Shown here piece by piece: positions 23,658-31,280 of a stretch of 41,124 bases of DNA; within the stretch, counting starts at the first letter, position 1, and each line of letters begins with the position of its first letter. The notes under the pieces are model-generated. The model did not search any database, was not told the origin of the DNA, and was given only the letters and a program-made list of their open reading frames with translations. The DNA lies in IMG/VR virus record IMGVR_UViG_3300044616_000690, positions 1-41,124 of that record. One strand, 5' to 3'. The stretch is from a virus. Both the position numbers and the translations under genes were made by a program.

Positions 23658-24053
23658 TCAAATTTCTTGGATAGAAAACAATTTTAATGGAACTATTTTT
23701 ACACCAATTTCGTTGGTTAGTATAATACTGTTTTTATATAGTTCCCAATTTAATTGGAAGTTCTTATCAAATACACCATTGTTTTCGTCAGCAATCAACT
23801 TATTCATTGCGTTGAGTGTATATAGTGTATTTGTTTGTTTCTTACGATGAATACTTATAGTGCCTTTGTAACGATTATTACGTTCGGTTTTTTCCACATT
23901 AAACGTTAAGTACAATTCCCGAAGATTATTCTCATTTGCAAATATAAAAATCTTATTATCGATCAATGTATATTGTTGAGTTATCTCTTTAATCGTTTCA
24001 GTATAATTTATACTATTTGCAAATGTGCAAAGTAGTTGTTTTTGGGTTATCAT
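23658..24053 (-). CDS. Small protein of T4-like phages, unknown
   Basis: A 131-residue protein with a beta-rich middle (NKIFIFANENNLRELYLTFN) and a LYTLNAMNKLIADENNGVFD motif followed by NWELYKNSIILTNE. I recognise no function. Its ATG overlaps the stop of the 773-residue gene (ATGA), so it is translated from that late-type transcript. The promoter of gp32 lies just after its stop. Confidence 0.6.
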   Translation of the reverse strand: MITQKQLLCTFANSINYTETIKEITQQYTLIDNKIFIFANENNLRELYLTFNVEKTERNNRYKGTISIHRKKQTNTLYTLNAMNKLIADENNGVFDKNFQLNWELYKNSIILTNEIGVKIVPLKLFSIQEI

Positions 24054-26371
24054 ATTTTATCAACGACTTCTTTTCCTTCTACACTAAACGTAAACGAACT
24101 ACCACTACTACTATCTAAACTAAAAACAGAATATGTTGGTGTAGCAATATCATCTTTCATAACAATTCCAGCGAATAAATAAAGAGTTACCGTTAAATAT
24201 CCTTCGTCAACCACCATATTGATTCGGATCTTACCCAATTTTACATCTTCGAACTCTTTTGGAATTTCTAATTTAAAATTACCTTTATATCTCAACCTTT
24301 CAATCTTTTTACCAGTGTATTTGATTAGAGGTAAACTAACGTTTTTGCCAAATACAGCTTCGGTTGAAAGAAGACTAGATAATTTTATAAATTCTTCACG
24401 TATTAAATTAGGATCTGATGTATTTACATCTTTTAATACATTGTTTAAGATTAAATCTATATACTTAAGTGACAAAACATTAGCTCTGTATTTAAAAATG
24501 GGTCTGAGTGTATATCGTTCTAAACAATCTCCAATTTTAAAATCTCCGTCAATTTGATTTATTACATATATTAGATTTTTTTTCAAATTTTCAATTTGTT
24601 GCAATTGTACCGTTTTTATTTCAATTGGAAAAAATTCAATTAGAAATTTATTGTTTGATAATTCGGAAATTTTGTTAATAAGAGTTATGTCCTCTGTACT
24701 TGATTTCAAAATGTTTTTAAATAAATTCAAATTTTTATTAATGGTCTCCGTATATTCTGTATGTTTATTATCACATTTCTTACTAGATTTTTCTGAAATA
24801 GTACCTATTTCTCTTTCAAGTTGACGCTCTAAATTTTCTAGATTTTTTAATTCCGAAGATTGTAAAATTTTTACATCCGTATTTAATTTTTTGAAAAAAA
24901 AGTTATTTATTTTTGTAGTAAATGGATTTATTGCTTTTATGAATGATTGAAAATAATTTTTAGCAATATCTGGTATACTTTTAATTTTATCTATAGCATA
25001 TTTTATGCTACTTGATATTTTATCAATTATTCCTTCACTAAGTGGCACTGGTTCATCCGATGGAGTAGGTGCCAAAGATTGACCAACGTATTGTGCCAAT
25101 TGAGTTAAAACTCTTCCCAATTTTCCACCACCTGCTTTTAAACTAATTAAAGCAAATTTAATATTTTTATCTTTTATTTTAGCCATCGAATCGACATCTT
25201 GTTCATCAATATTGCCATCTTTTAAAGCGTTTAATACATCTGCCTTTGTGCCACCATAAATCAAAACAATGTCTGCGGTATTTGATTTTGTTTCTTGTTC
25301 ACCTTTTAAAAATTTTCTGTTATAATCATCGGCTGCTTTATAAAAACTATCTATTGATTTATGAATAAAATCAGTAGGCGTTCCTAATTCCGCTAAAGAA
25401 ACTCCGTCAAATCCACCAATTTGTTTTAAATCTTTATCGACTAAATCGTATAATTTAAGATTTTCTATACGACTGGTTTCGTTTGGTATATTCTCTAATT
25501 TTTCTCTTAAATTGCCCCAAGCAGATAAAAATCCAATCGCAAAATCGTTGTAATCTTGTCCGGTTTTAGCATTTTTAAAATCAGTAATTCCGTAAGCAAA
25601 CAAAATAGGTATAGTTTCAAATAATTTAGTCCGTGTATTATTATCTGCATTTTTTAAGAACTCCAACTTAACCAAAAGTTCTTTGTTTATAATGTCTTTT
25701 ATTTTTTTTGATTTATCAATATATTTAGCAGGCGCAATTGCATCAGCTACAATTACGTTTTTAGAAATAGTTTCATCGTATATCTGTTCACCTATTAAAT
25801 CTCCATTAGTATCAAACCATTTGAATCCTTTGTTGTAAAATCCATAACTTTTAGCTTCATCTACACTATAATTAACAAGTGGCGTTTGACCTGTTAATAT
25901 AGCTTCCACTCCCCAAGCATCTTGCTTTTTCTCAGCTGGTGTTCTTTTGTCTACACCACTATCACCTTCGATATCTTTATCTAATGTTTGATCTAACGTG
26001 GCAGGTTGTTTCTTAGATGGTTCTGAATCTGTTTGTGTATCGACTCCTTGTTCACCATCAGCTTTAAAAATATTAGCTTGAGCCTTTTTGGGATTTTCAG
26101 CGAAGTGAGTGCCTTTATTAACAGCTCTATCTCTGTATTGTTTATTAGGAAATGTTACAAGTATACCATCTTTATTATATGCTTGTCGATCTGGAAATCT
26201 ACCCGCTTCAAATAACCTAGCGGTCTTTTCTACTATCTCATCGATATTATATCCAGCTTTCTCTAGATATTCCTGCAATATAAAAACGTGATCTTCGTTC
26301 TTAAGATCCAATACACCGTTCTTAATACGATTGTCACAACAAATTTCGTTTACTAATGATTTAAAGTTCAT
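24050..26371 (-). CDS. Large protein, probably virion-associated, unknown
   Basis: A 773-residue protein that I cannot assign. Residues 1-100 look helical and basic; 100-150 are a hydrophilic linker with many Lys, Asp and Gln. A middle domain contains NTADIVLIYGGTKADVLNAL and KFALISLKAGGGKLGRVLTQ. Residues about 450-560 are strongly helical, probably coiled coil, with an amphipathic stretch. The C-terminal 150 residues are beta-rich (GKIRINMVVDEGYLTVTLYL). Two TATTTATA motifs precede it, as for tail genes. A structural or ejected protein is the best guess from size and neighbours. Confidence 0.55.
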   Translation of the reverse strand: MNFKSLVNEICCDNRIKNGVLDLKNEDHVFILQEYLEKAGYNIDEIVEKTARLFEAGRFPDRQAYNKDGILVTFPNKQYRDRAVNKGTHFAENPKKAQANIFKADGEQGVDTQTDSEPSKKQPATLDQTLDKDIEGDSGVDKRTPAEKKQDAWGVEAILTGQTPLVNYSVDEAKSYGFYNKGFKWFDTNGDLIGEQIYDETISKNVIVADAIAPAKYIDKSKKIKDIINKELLVKLEFLKNADNNTRTKLFETIPILFAYGITDFKNAKTGQDYNDFAIGFLSAWGNLREKLENIPNETSRIENLKLYDLVDKDLKQIGGFDGVSLAELGTPTDFIHKSIDSFYKAADDYNRKFLKGEQETKSNTADIVLIYGGTKADVLNALKDGNIDEQDVDSMAKIKDKNIKFALISLKAGGGKLGRVLTQLAQYVGQSLAPTPSDEPVPLSEGIIDKISSSIKYAIDKIKSIPDIAKNYFQSFIKAINPFTTKINNFFFKKLNTDVKILQSSELKNLENLERQLEREIGTISEKSSKKCDNKHTEYTETINKNLNLFKNILKSSTEDITLINKISELSNNKFLIEFFPIEIKTVQLQQIENLKKNLIYVINQIDGDFKIGDCLERYTLRPIFKYRANVLSLKYIDLILNNVLKDVNTSDPNLIREEFIKLSSLLSTEAVFGKNVSLPLIKYTGKKIERLRYKGNFKLEIPKEFEDVKLGKIRINMVVDEGYLTVTLYLFAGIVMKDDIATPTYSVFSLDSSSGSSFTFSVEGKEVVDKI

Positions 26372-26375
26372 CTAT

Positions 26376-26395
26376 TATAAATATAGATATAAATA
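26376..26395 (-). promoter_or_regulatory. Two TATTTATA motifs before the 773-aa gene
   Basis: On the - strand the 8-mer occurs at 26395-26388 and 26383-26376, a 12-base period, ending 4 bases before the ATG at 26371. They fill the gap after the polymerase gene. Confidence 0.5.
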
Positions 26396-26398
26396 TAT

Positions 26399-27697
26399 TT
26401 ACAATTGGACTAATTTCAAATCATTATAATTATTTCCCGTGTAAGTCTTTACCTTAAATCGCTTGTTTTTAAAGATCTCAATCAAATCAGTAATATCTTG
26501 TCTATCCACATCATTGTGAATATCAAACACTATCGAATCATATACATACAGAATAGGTACGATCTTTTTGTTACTAACAAACTTAATACACTTACTTAAG
26601 CTGTCAATTCCATATTCAGTTTCAGCAGCTTGAATAATATAAGCAAACAACTTGTTTTTGTTGGCATCAACTATATGTTTATTTGTTATCTTTCGTTTAT
26701 ATATCGGAGTTGTTATATACCCATTCTTCTCAAACTTTTTCCAATATTTATCCTTTAACTGTTCAACTTTGTGAAAATAAGGAATATCACAATATTGATT
26801 GGAAATCTGACCATATAGATTTACCATCGTTAATTTCTTTGATTTGCCAATATCATCAGCTGTTACATTGACAATGTTAAAGTAATATTTAGCTAAATGT
26901 TCATATATTGTTTCTTCTTCGGGTACTTTGTACTCCACAAGATTTGCTACAATGTAAGGATGGAATCCTGTAAAATCAATCATCATCAAATGACCGTCTT
27001 GTCCATATCGTGAAACAAAACTAGCTCTCGACCCATCATCTTTTTTAAGAGCTACATAATTGATGGTATCATATGAATTACTTGGTCTTCCCGTTGGATT
27101 GTATATGTTGTAGTTGGTATATACAAATTTATTATAAGTTTTGCTCTTGAAATATTTTGAAAAAACATCAACGTCTACTTTGATTCCGTTCTTTTCTACT
27201 TCAAACAATGTATCAGATATAACATTGTTAAAAAATTTAAAACAATAACTCTCAGTTTCCTTTGAATCCAAGTGTTTGATTTGTTCTACCTCTTTATCAA
27301 AGATCTGTTGATGTATAACATATGGTAATATCAAATTAAAGTTATTGATATTGTAGTAACTATGCTGTAGAAAATTTCTGCTAAGGTTTTCCACTTCATC
27401 CAATGTTTCATTGTTGTCTATAAACCCAAATAGATTAACATCAATTAATTTACAGTTTAACCAATACTTATATGTCTTTTTATTGTTAACGTATACCGTA
27501 ATATCTTTTGATTCGATATCTAGTTTAAATTGATCAAACGAACAATCCACAGGCAAATCACCGTGGGAAAAATTTAAGTAATGTTTCTTACCATCTTTAA
27601 AATCATAAATAAAAGCTGCAATAATATCATTACAAGCATTATGATAATTATTGTGCTTTGTTACTAATTTTAGATAGATTTTAGACGAATACTCCAC
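26399..27697 (-). CDS. Divergent small family A (PolA-type) DNA polymerase
   Basis: A 432-residue protein with PolA palm and fingers. YNPTGRPSNSYDTINYVALK resembles the TGRLSS...PNLQNIP region. Motif A is MMIDFTGFHPYIVANL (Asp241), motif B KSKKLTMVNLYGQ (Lys287, Tyr295, Gly296), motif C LYVYDSIVFD (Asp387). Both catalytic aspartates are kept, but the motif A Glu (E. coli Glu710, the ribonucleotide steric gate) is His246, the motif B Arg is Ile283, and HDE is YDS. The N-terminal 150 residues look like a 3'-5' exonuclease relic without its first acidic motif. The start is GTG at 27697, the only start in frame, lying about where its sigma70-like promoter should begin transcription. Confidence 0.8.
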   Translation of the reverse strand: MEYSSKIYLKLVTKHNNYHNACNDIIAAFIYDFKDGKKHYLNFSHGDLPVDCSFDQFKLDIESKDITVYVNNKKTYKYWLNCKLIDVNLFGFIDNNETLDEVENLSRNFLQHSYYNINNFNLILPYVIHQQIFDKEVEQIKHLDSKETESYCFKFFNNVISDTLFEVEKNGIKVDVDVFSKYFKSKTYNKFVYTNYNIYNPTGRPSNSYDTINYVALKKDDGSRASFVSRYGQDGHLMMIDFTGFHPYIVANLVEYKVPEEETIYEHLAKYYFNIVNVTADDIGKSKKLTMVNLYGQISNQYCDIPYFHKVEQLKDKYWKKFEKNGYITTPIYKRKITNKHIVDANKNKLFAYIIQAAETEYGIDSLSKCIKFVSNKKIVPILYVYDSIVFDIHNDVDRQDITDLIEIFKNKRFKVKTYTGNNYNDLKLVQL

Positions 27698-27703
27698 ATC
27701 TTT

Positions 27704-27731
27704 AGTGTATACTGTTTACACCAAATGTCAA
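27704..27731 (-). promoter_or_regulatory. Sigma70-like promoter of the polymerase gene
   Basis: On the - strand TTGACA (27731-27726), 16 bases, TACACT (27709-27704). The GTG start is 6 bases past the -10, so a leaderless mRNA is predicted. It interrupts the run of tail genes. Confidence 0.55.
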
Positions 27732-27736
27732 TTGAT

Positions 27737-28120
27737 TTATTTGTAGAACTGAGTAAGATTGGTTAGAACTTCGTTGGTTCCGTTAATCACTGTATTTATT
27801 TGTTCCACTTGCTTCTTGTTGTACTCAATTACTCCTTGTTCCAGTAGCATCTTACCATCATACTTACTGTTTAACGGACCTGTTATTTTCCATTTCAATT
27901 TGGCTTTTCTGAAAAAGTTTGAGTCTATTTTGTTGTAAACGTCGCCTGATACTTCTGTTATTTCCGAGTAGTTGATCTTGGAAACTAGATATCTTTCTAT
28001 ATAACCCACCTTGTAATCTTTTTCTTGTGGTTTTGGCAAAAACGTATTTGGTAAATTAATGTTAAAATTACCCAGATTTAATTTTGTTTTGGTTGCAACA
28101 TCAACATCTTTTATAATCAT
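27737..28120 (-). CDS. Probable baseplate-associated protein
   Basis: A 127-residue protein without a recognised name. The LPKPQEKDYKVGYIERYLVS segment and the following RKAKLKWKITGPLN recall small proteins encoded beside baseplate genes in T4-like marine phages. Its ATG overlaps the stop of the 954-residue hub-like gene (ATGA). It is the last gene of the tail transcription unit before the polymerase promoter. The virion role rests on context. Confidence 0.55.
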   Translation of the reverse strand: MIIKDVDVATKTKLNLGNFNINLPNTFLPKPQEKDYKVGYIERYLVSKINYSEITEVSGDVYNKIDSNFFRKAKLKWKITGPLNSKYDGKMLLEQGVIEYNKKQVEQINTVINGTNEVLTNLTQFYK

Positions 28121-30981
28121 ACAGGTATTAGTTCAATGTTTTGATCTGCTACACATCTTGCCAAACATCCAACAACAGTTTCCCATTTGCCATTGCCAGC
28201 TGTAACATAATGTGTAACATCTGTTATCATAAATATCACGTTCTCAGGAATATAAGGTTTTGGAAAATTTGAAATGCCAAAGTGTTGAAACATTCTAAAT
28301 CCAAATATACCATCAAATGTTACTGTCAACGAAAAGTTAGGAGAGATTCCACTATATAAAGATAAATTGTTTTCTATATCTTGATCGTCTATTATTTGTC
28401 CCAACTTGTCTTTTAAATCGGTAGATAAATTCAACTGCTTGTAATTCTTAGCGGCATCATTTGGGTTTTCACCATCTACAATATAAGCACTTGTTAATGT
28501 TAATACCTTGTCTATTGTTCCGTGCGTTTGTATTGCAGATATTAATGGGTTTTGGTCTACTGTAATTTCTTCTTGCGAAGGCACTGTATTACTTTCACCA
28601 GTGCCTGTTTCTTCTTCATTGAAAACATCCAATCTATCTATAAAACTGGTAGCAGGCACACTTGAATTCTTAGCACTCATCGATGTGTCAGAAGAATCTG
28701 GTTTGTTGATGCCCGCTTGAAATAATGTCAACGTAGCTTGTTCGCTCGTCAAAGAAGTATCTAAACTAATGTTTTTTATACAGGAATCAGTGCCACCAGC
28801 ATCAAAGACATATACTTTTTTTAGACTAGGCGATTTGTCACCTAAATCAATATAATTGTTATCCAATATAGATAATCCGCCCAAATCATCTTGTGATATT
28901 TGGAATTTCCAAAATCCATTAGAAGCTTCATTAATAACATTCAATATTGCGTTTGCAAACTGTTGCCAAGTTTGGACTTCTTTATTTTCTACAATTTCCA
29001 AGACTTTGGTTTTGCTTATGTATATGTTTTTTAAATTACCATATCTAAACTTCTTGTATGTTCTTTTAATTGACTGCGATCTTGTTTTTTGAGGATCGGA
29101 TAATACAAGTTCTTCACCTGTCAATACAACTTCTTTGTCATAAATAAACGGAAATGATATATTGTCACTTGGACTATTTTCACTTATACCACCAATATCA
29201 TAGTACAATCTATTGATAACAGTATCTAAATTATCTCTATAAGCACCCGCTGTTTTAAATACAGTTTCGACTTTTTTAGCAGCTCTATAAAGTTCGTCGT
29301 TTACATTAGTTACCTCGACATCATATTTTGATTTTAAAAACGCATTTTGATTTGGATCACCATTTTTCAAATATCCACCAGACTTGATTTCATTTTCAAC
29401 TCGACTTTGTGCAGTTGGATCCAATTTATTATTTTTTATAGTATTTAAGTAACTTTCATCTGGAAGTTTTTTGCCAATATTAAATTTAGGAGCAATTCCA
29501 TTTGGTATTAATACGTGTGGGTCACAACTTATTAAATTTGGATGTGCATTTATTATCTTATCTACATTAATAGTAAATGTTTTATTTGATACGACGGAAC
29601 AGAATTTGTTAGCAACTTCAAAAAGAAAATCCAATTGCATCCACACTTCATCGTCGCCTTTGGTATCAAAATCACAACGATCATCTTTATATGATACAGC
29701 TTTGTAATTTACTCCACCAATATTAGTTGATTTATATGATATATTTTCTTCTCCAACTGGTACAGCTGGTTTTTTATATACATTAGGCGCATCTGTTCTT
29801 CCTATAAAAATTCTGTTTTCAATTTTTCCATCATAAAAAGTTTGTTGTTTTAAAAACTCTTGTGTTTTAGAATTGTCATAATCTTCCGAATTGGATATAC
29901 CGTTTGTAGCAATATATTCCATAAAATTTTTACGATCAATAACAACTTGCTTTAACTTGGGTAAAGCGGTTTTCAAAAACGTTTTTAATCCTGTATATTC
30001 TTTTGTTTCTGTTGGTATTTTTTTGCCATTGGAATCGGTCTTTGAATTTGTTGTGGTACTTACATTGTTTTCCGCAGGCATACCAGCAAATAATGCTTGT
30101 CGAGAAGTTAGTTCCACATTGCAATCATATATAGTACCGTCTTGTGTTGAAAAATTATACTTGGTTACAATTCCAGTAATACCACCATAATTACCATACG
30201 ATTGGTACCATTTATCCATTATTTTTTGTGGAGATTGTATTATTGACCAACATTCATTTTTGCTGGATAAATCAATCAGTGAATTGATATTAAACAAATT
30301 CCATCCTATTTCAACAAACACATTTATTCTGGGTGTCAAAAAGAATGGTGCTAGATATTCCAACTGAGCCAATCCATAACATTTGAATTTTATGGTAGCA
30401 AACGACAACATATCTTTGCTAGTTTTTATTTCTATGCTATCTAAATTAGGTGGTGGTAACACAGAAGACACTTCAGATTTCTGTACGCTTTCTATAATCT
30501 TGCCGTTTTTGTTAAATGTACTTGGCCACTTGTAAGAAAATTGATTTCTATATCTAGAATCTATATAATGTGGATTTCCATTAGCTTCATATCCAATAAC
30601 AGACTTGTCTTGTTTTAATACATTGCCATCTTGTTTAAAACCATACATTTCATAAAATCCACTGCCAGGCATAAACAAGAATCCATCATAACTCTTTTCT
30701 TCTCCGTTTTTATTTAGTATCGTACTACGAGGTACCAATCCATTTCCAGCTATACCAGTGCCATTTGAAAAAACTCGTACCCACGGAGTCATTGGTCCTT
30801 TGTACTGACCATGTTTATTGTAGAAATCATATACAACACCACTTGGGTCACCTGGGGTTGGATAGTTAAAACCAACGTTATTTGAGTTTTTTCTGCGTCT
30901 TAATTCACGAATTAATGCAACAGGAATGTTTTGTACTTCCCACCATCTAGGTTCTTCTGCAATTTCATCCTCGTATGCCAT
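28117..30981 (-). CDS. Large baseplate/tail hub-like structural protein
   Basis: A 954-residue protein. The N-terminal part (TPWVRVFSNGTGIAGNGLVP, FLFMPGSGFYEMYGF) is typical of large tail proteins of marine T4-like phages. A middle part (DMLSFATIKFKCYGLAQLEY, FVEIGWNLF) and the end (VIFMITDVTHYVTAGNGKWE) resemble beta domains of baseplate hub proteins (gp27/gpD type). A Ser/Thr-rich linker lies near residue 760. It is coupled to the next gene by ATGA and preceded by the LysM-like gene at 6 bases. A hub role is inferred from the C-terminal pattern and neighbours. Confidence 0.65.
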   Translation of the reverse strand: MAYEDEIAEEPRWWEVQNIPVALIRELRRRKNSNNVGFNYPTPGDPSGVVYDFYNKHGQYKGPMTPWVRVFSNGTGIAGNGLVPRSTILNKNGEEKSYDGFLFMPGSGFYEMYGFKQDGNVLKQDKSVIGYEANGNPHYIDSRYRNQFSYKWPSTFNKNGKIIESVQKSEVSSVLPPPNLDSIEIKTSKDMLSFATIKFKCYGLAQLEYLAPFFLTPRINVFVEIGWNLFNINSLIDLSSKNECWSIIQSPQKIMDKWYQSYGNYGGITGIVTKYNFSTQDGTIYDCNVELTSRQALFAGMPAENNVSTTTNSKTDSNGKKIPTETKEYTGLKTFLKTALPKLKQVVIDRKNFMEYIATNGISNSEDYDNSKTQEFLKQQTFYDGKIENRIFIGRTDAPNVYKKPAVPVGEENISYKSTNIGGVNYKAVSYKDDRCDFDTKGDDEVWMQLDFLFEVANKFCSVVSNKTFTINVDKIINAHPNLISCDPHVLIPNGIAPKFNIGKKLPDESYLNTIKNNKLDPTAQSRVENEIKSGGYLKNGDPNQNAFLKSKYDVEVTNVNDELYRAAKKVETVFKTAGAYRDNLDTVINRLYYDIGGISENSPSDNISFPFIYDKEVVLTGEELVLSDPQKTRSQSIKRTYKKFRYGNLKNIYISKTKVLEIVENKEVQTWQQFANAILNVINEASNGFWKFQISQDDLGGLSILDNNYIDLGDKSPSLKKVYVFDAGGTDSCIKNISLDTSLTSEQATLTLFQAGINKPDSSDTSMSAKNSSVPATSFIDRLDVFNEEETGTGESNTVPSQEEITVDQNPLISAIQTHGTIDKVLTLTSAYIVDGENPNDAAKNYKQLNLSTDLKDKLGQIIDDQDIENNLSLYSGISPNFSLTVTFDGIFGFRMFQHFGISNFPKPYIPENVIFMITDVTHYVTAGNGKWETVVGCLARCVADQNIELIPV

Positions 30982-30986
30982 ATAAC

Positions 30987-31280
30987 TTAACTATTAATCT
31001 GTTTGAGATTCTGTAATATATTTGGTAAATTGCCTGGAATTCTTAATTGTTTATTTGCATTAACGGACAATTTGCCATCAGATATGTTGTTAGCCAAAGC
31101 AATTATCCACCAGTACATTTCATCACCATAATACTTTTTGGCTAAAGCATCCAAATAATCTTCATTGGATGCGGTAATGTATATATCGTCCTCGGTTTCC
31201 GGTATATTGGGATAATACGTGGTCTTAAATACCAATTTCCCATCATATCTTTTTTCAGTTGGCGTAAATTGATATCTCAT
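30987..31280 (-). CDS. 53: LysM-like baseplate protein (gp53-like)
   Basis: A 97-residue protein. DYLDALAKKYYGDEMYWWII, then LANNISDG and LRIPGNLP, is the LysM-like pattern of T4 gp53 and of tail protein X: a short helix ending in YYGD, two Trp, then an Asn and a final hydrophobic-Pro turn. gp53 is a baseplate wedge component that joins wedges. A start at 31280 is used, overlapping the upstream stop by ATGA with an AAGGAAAT site in the end of that gene. gp53 versus another LysM tail protein is not certain. Confidence 0.72.
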   Translation of the reverse strand: MRYQFTPTEKRYDGKLVFKTTYYPNIPETEDDIYITASNEDYLDALAKKYYGDEMYWWIIALANNISDGKLSVNANKQLRIPGNLPNILQNLKQINS

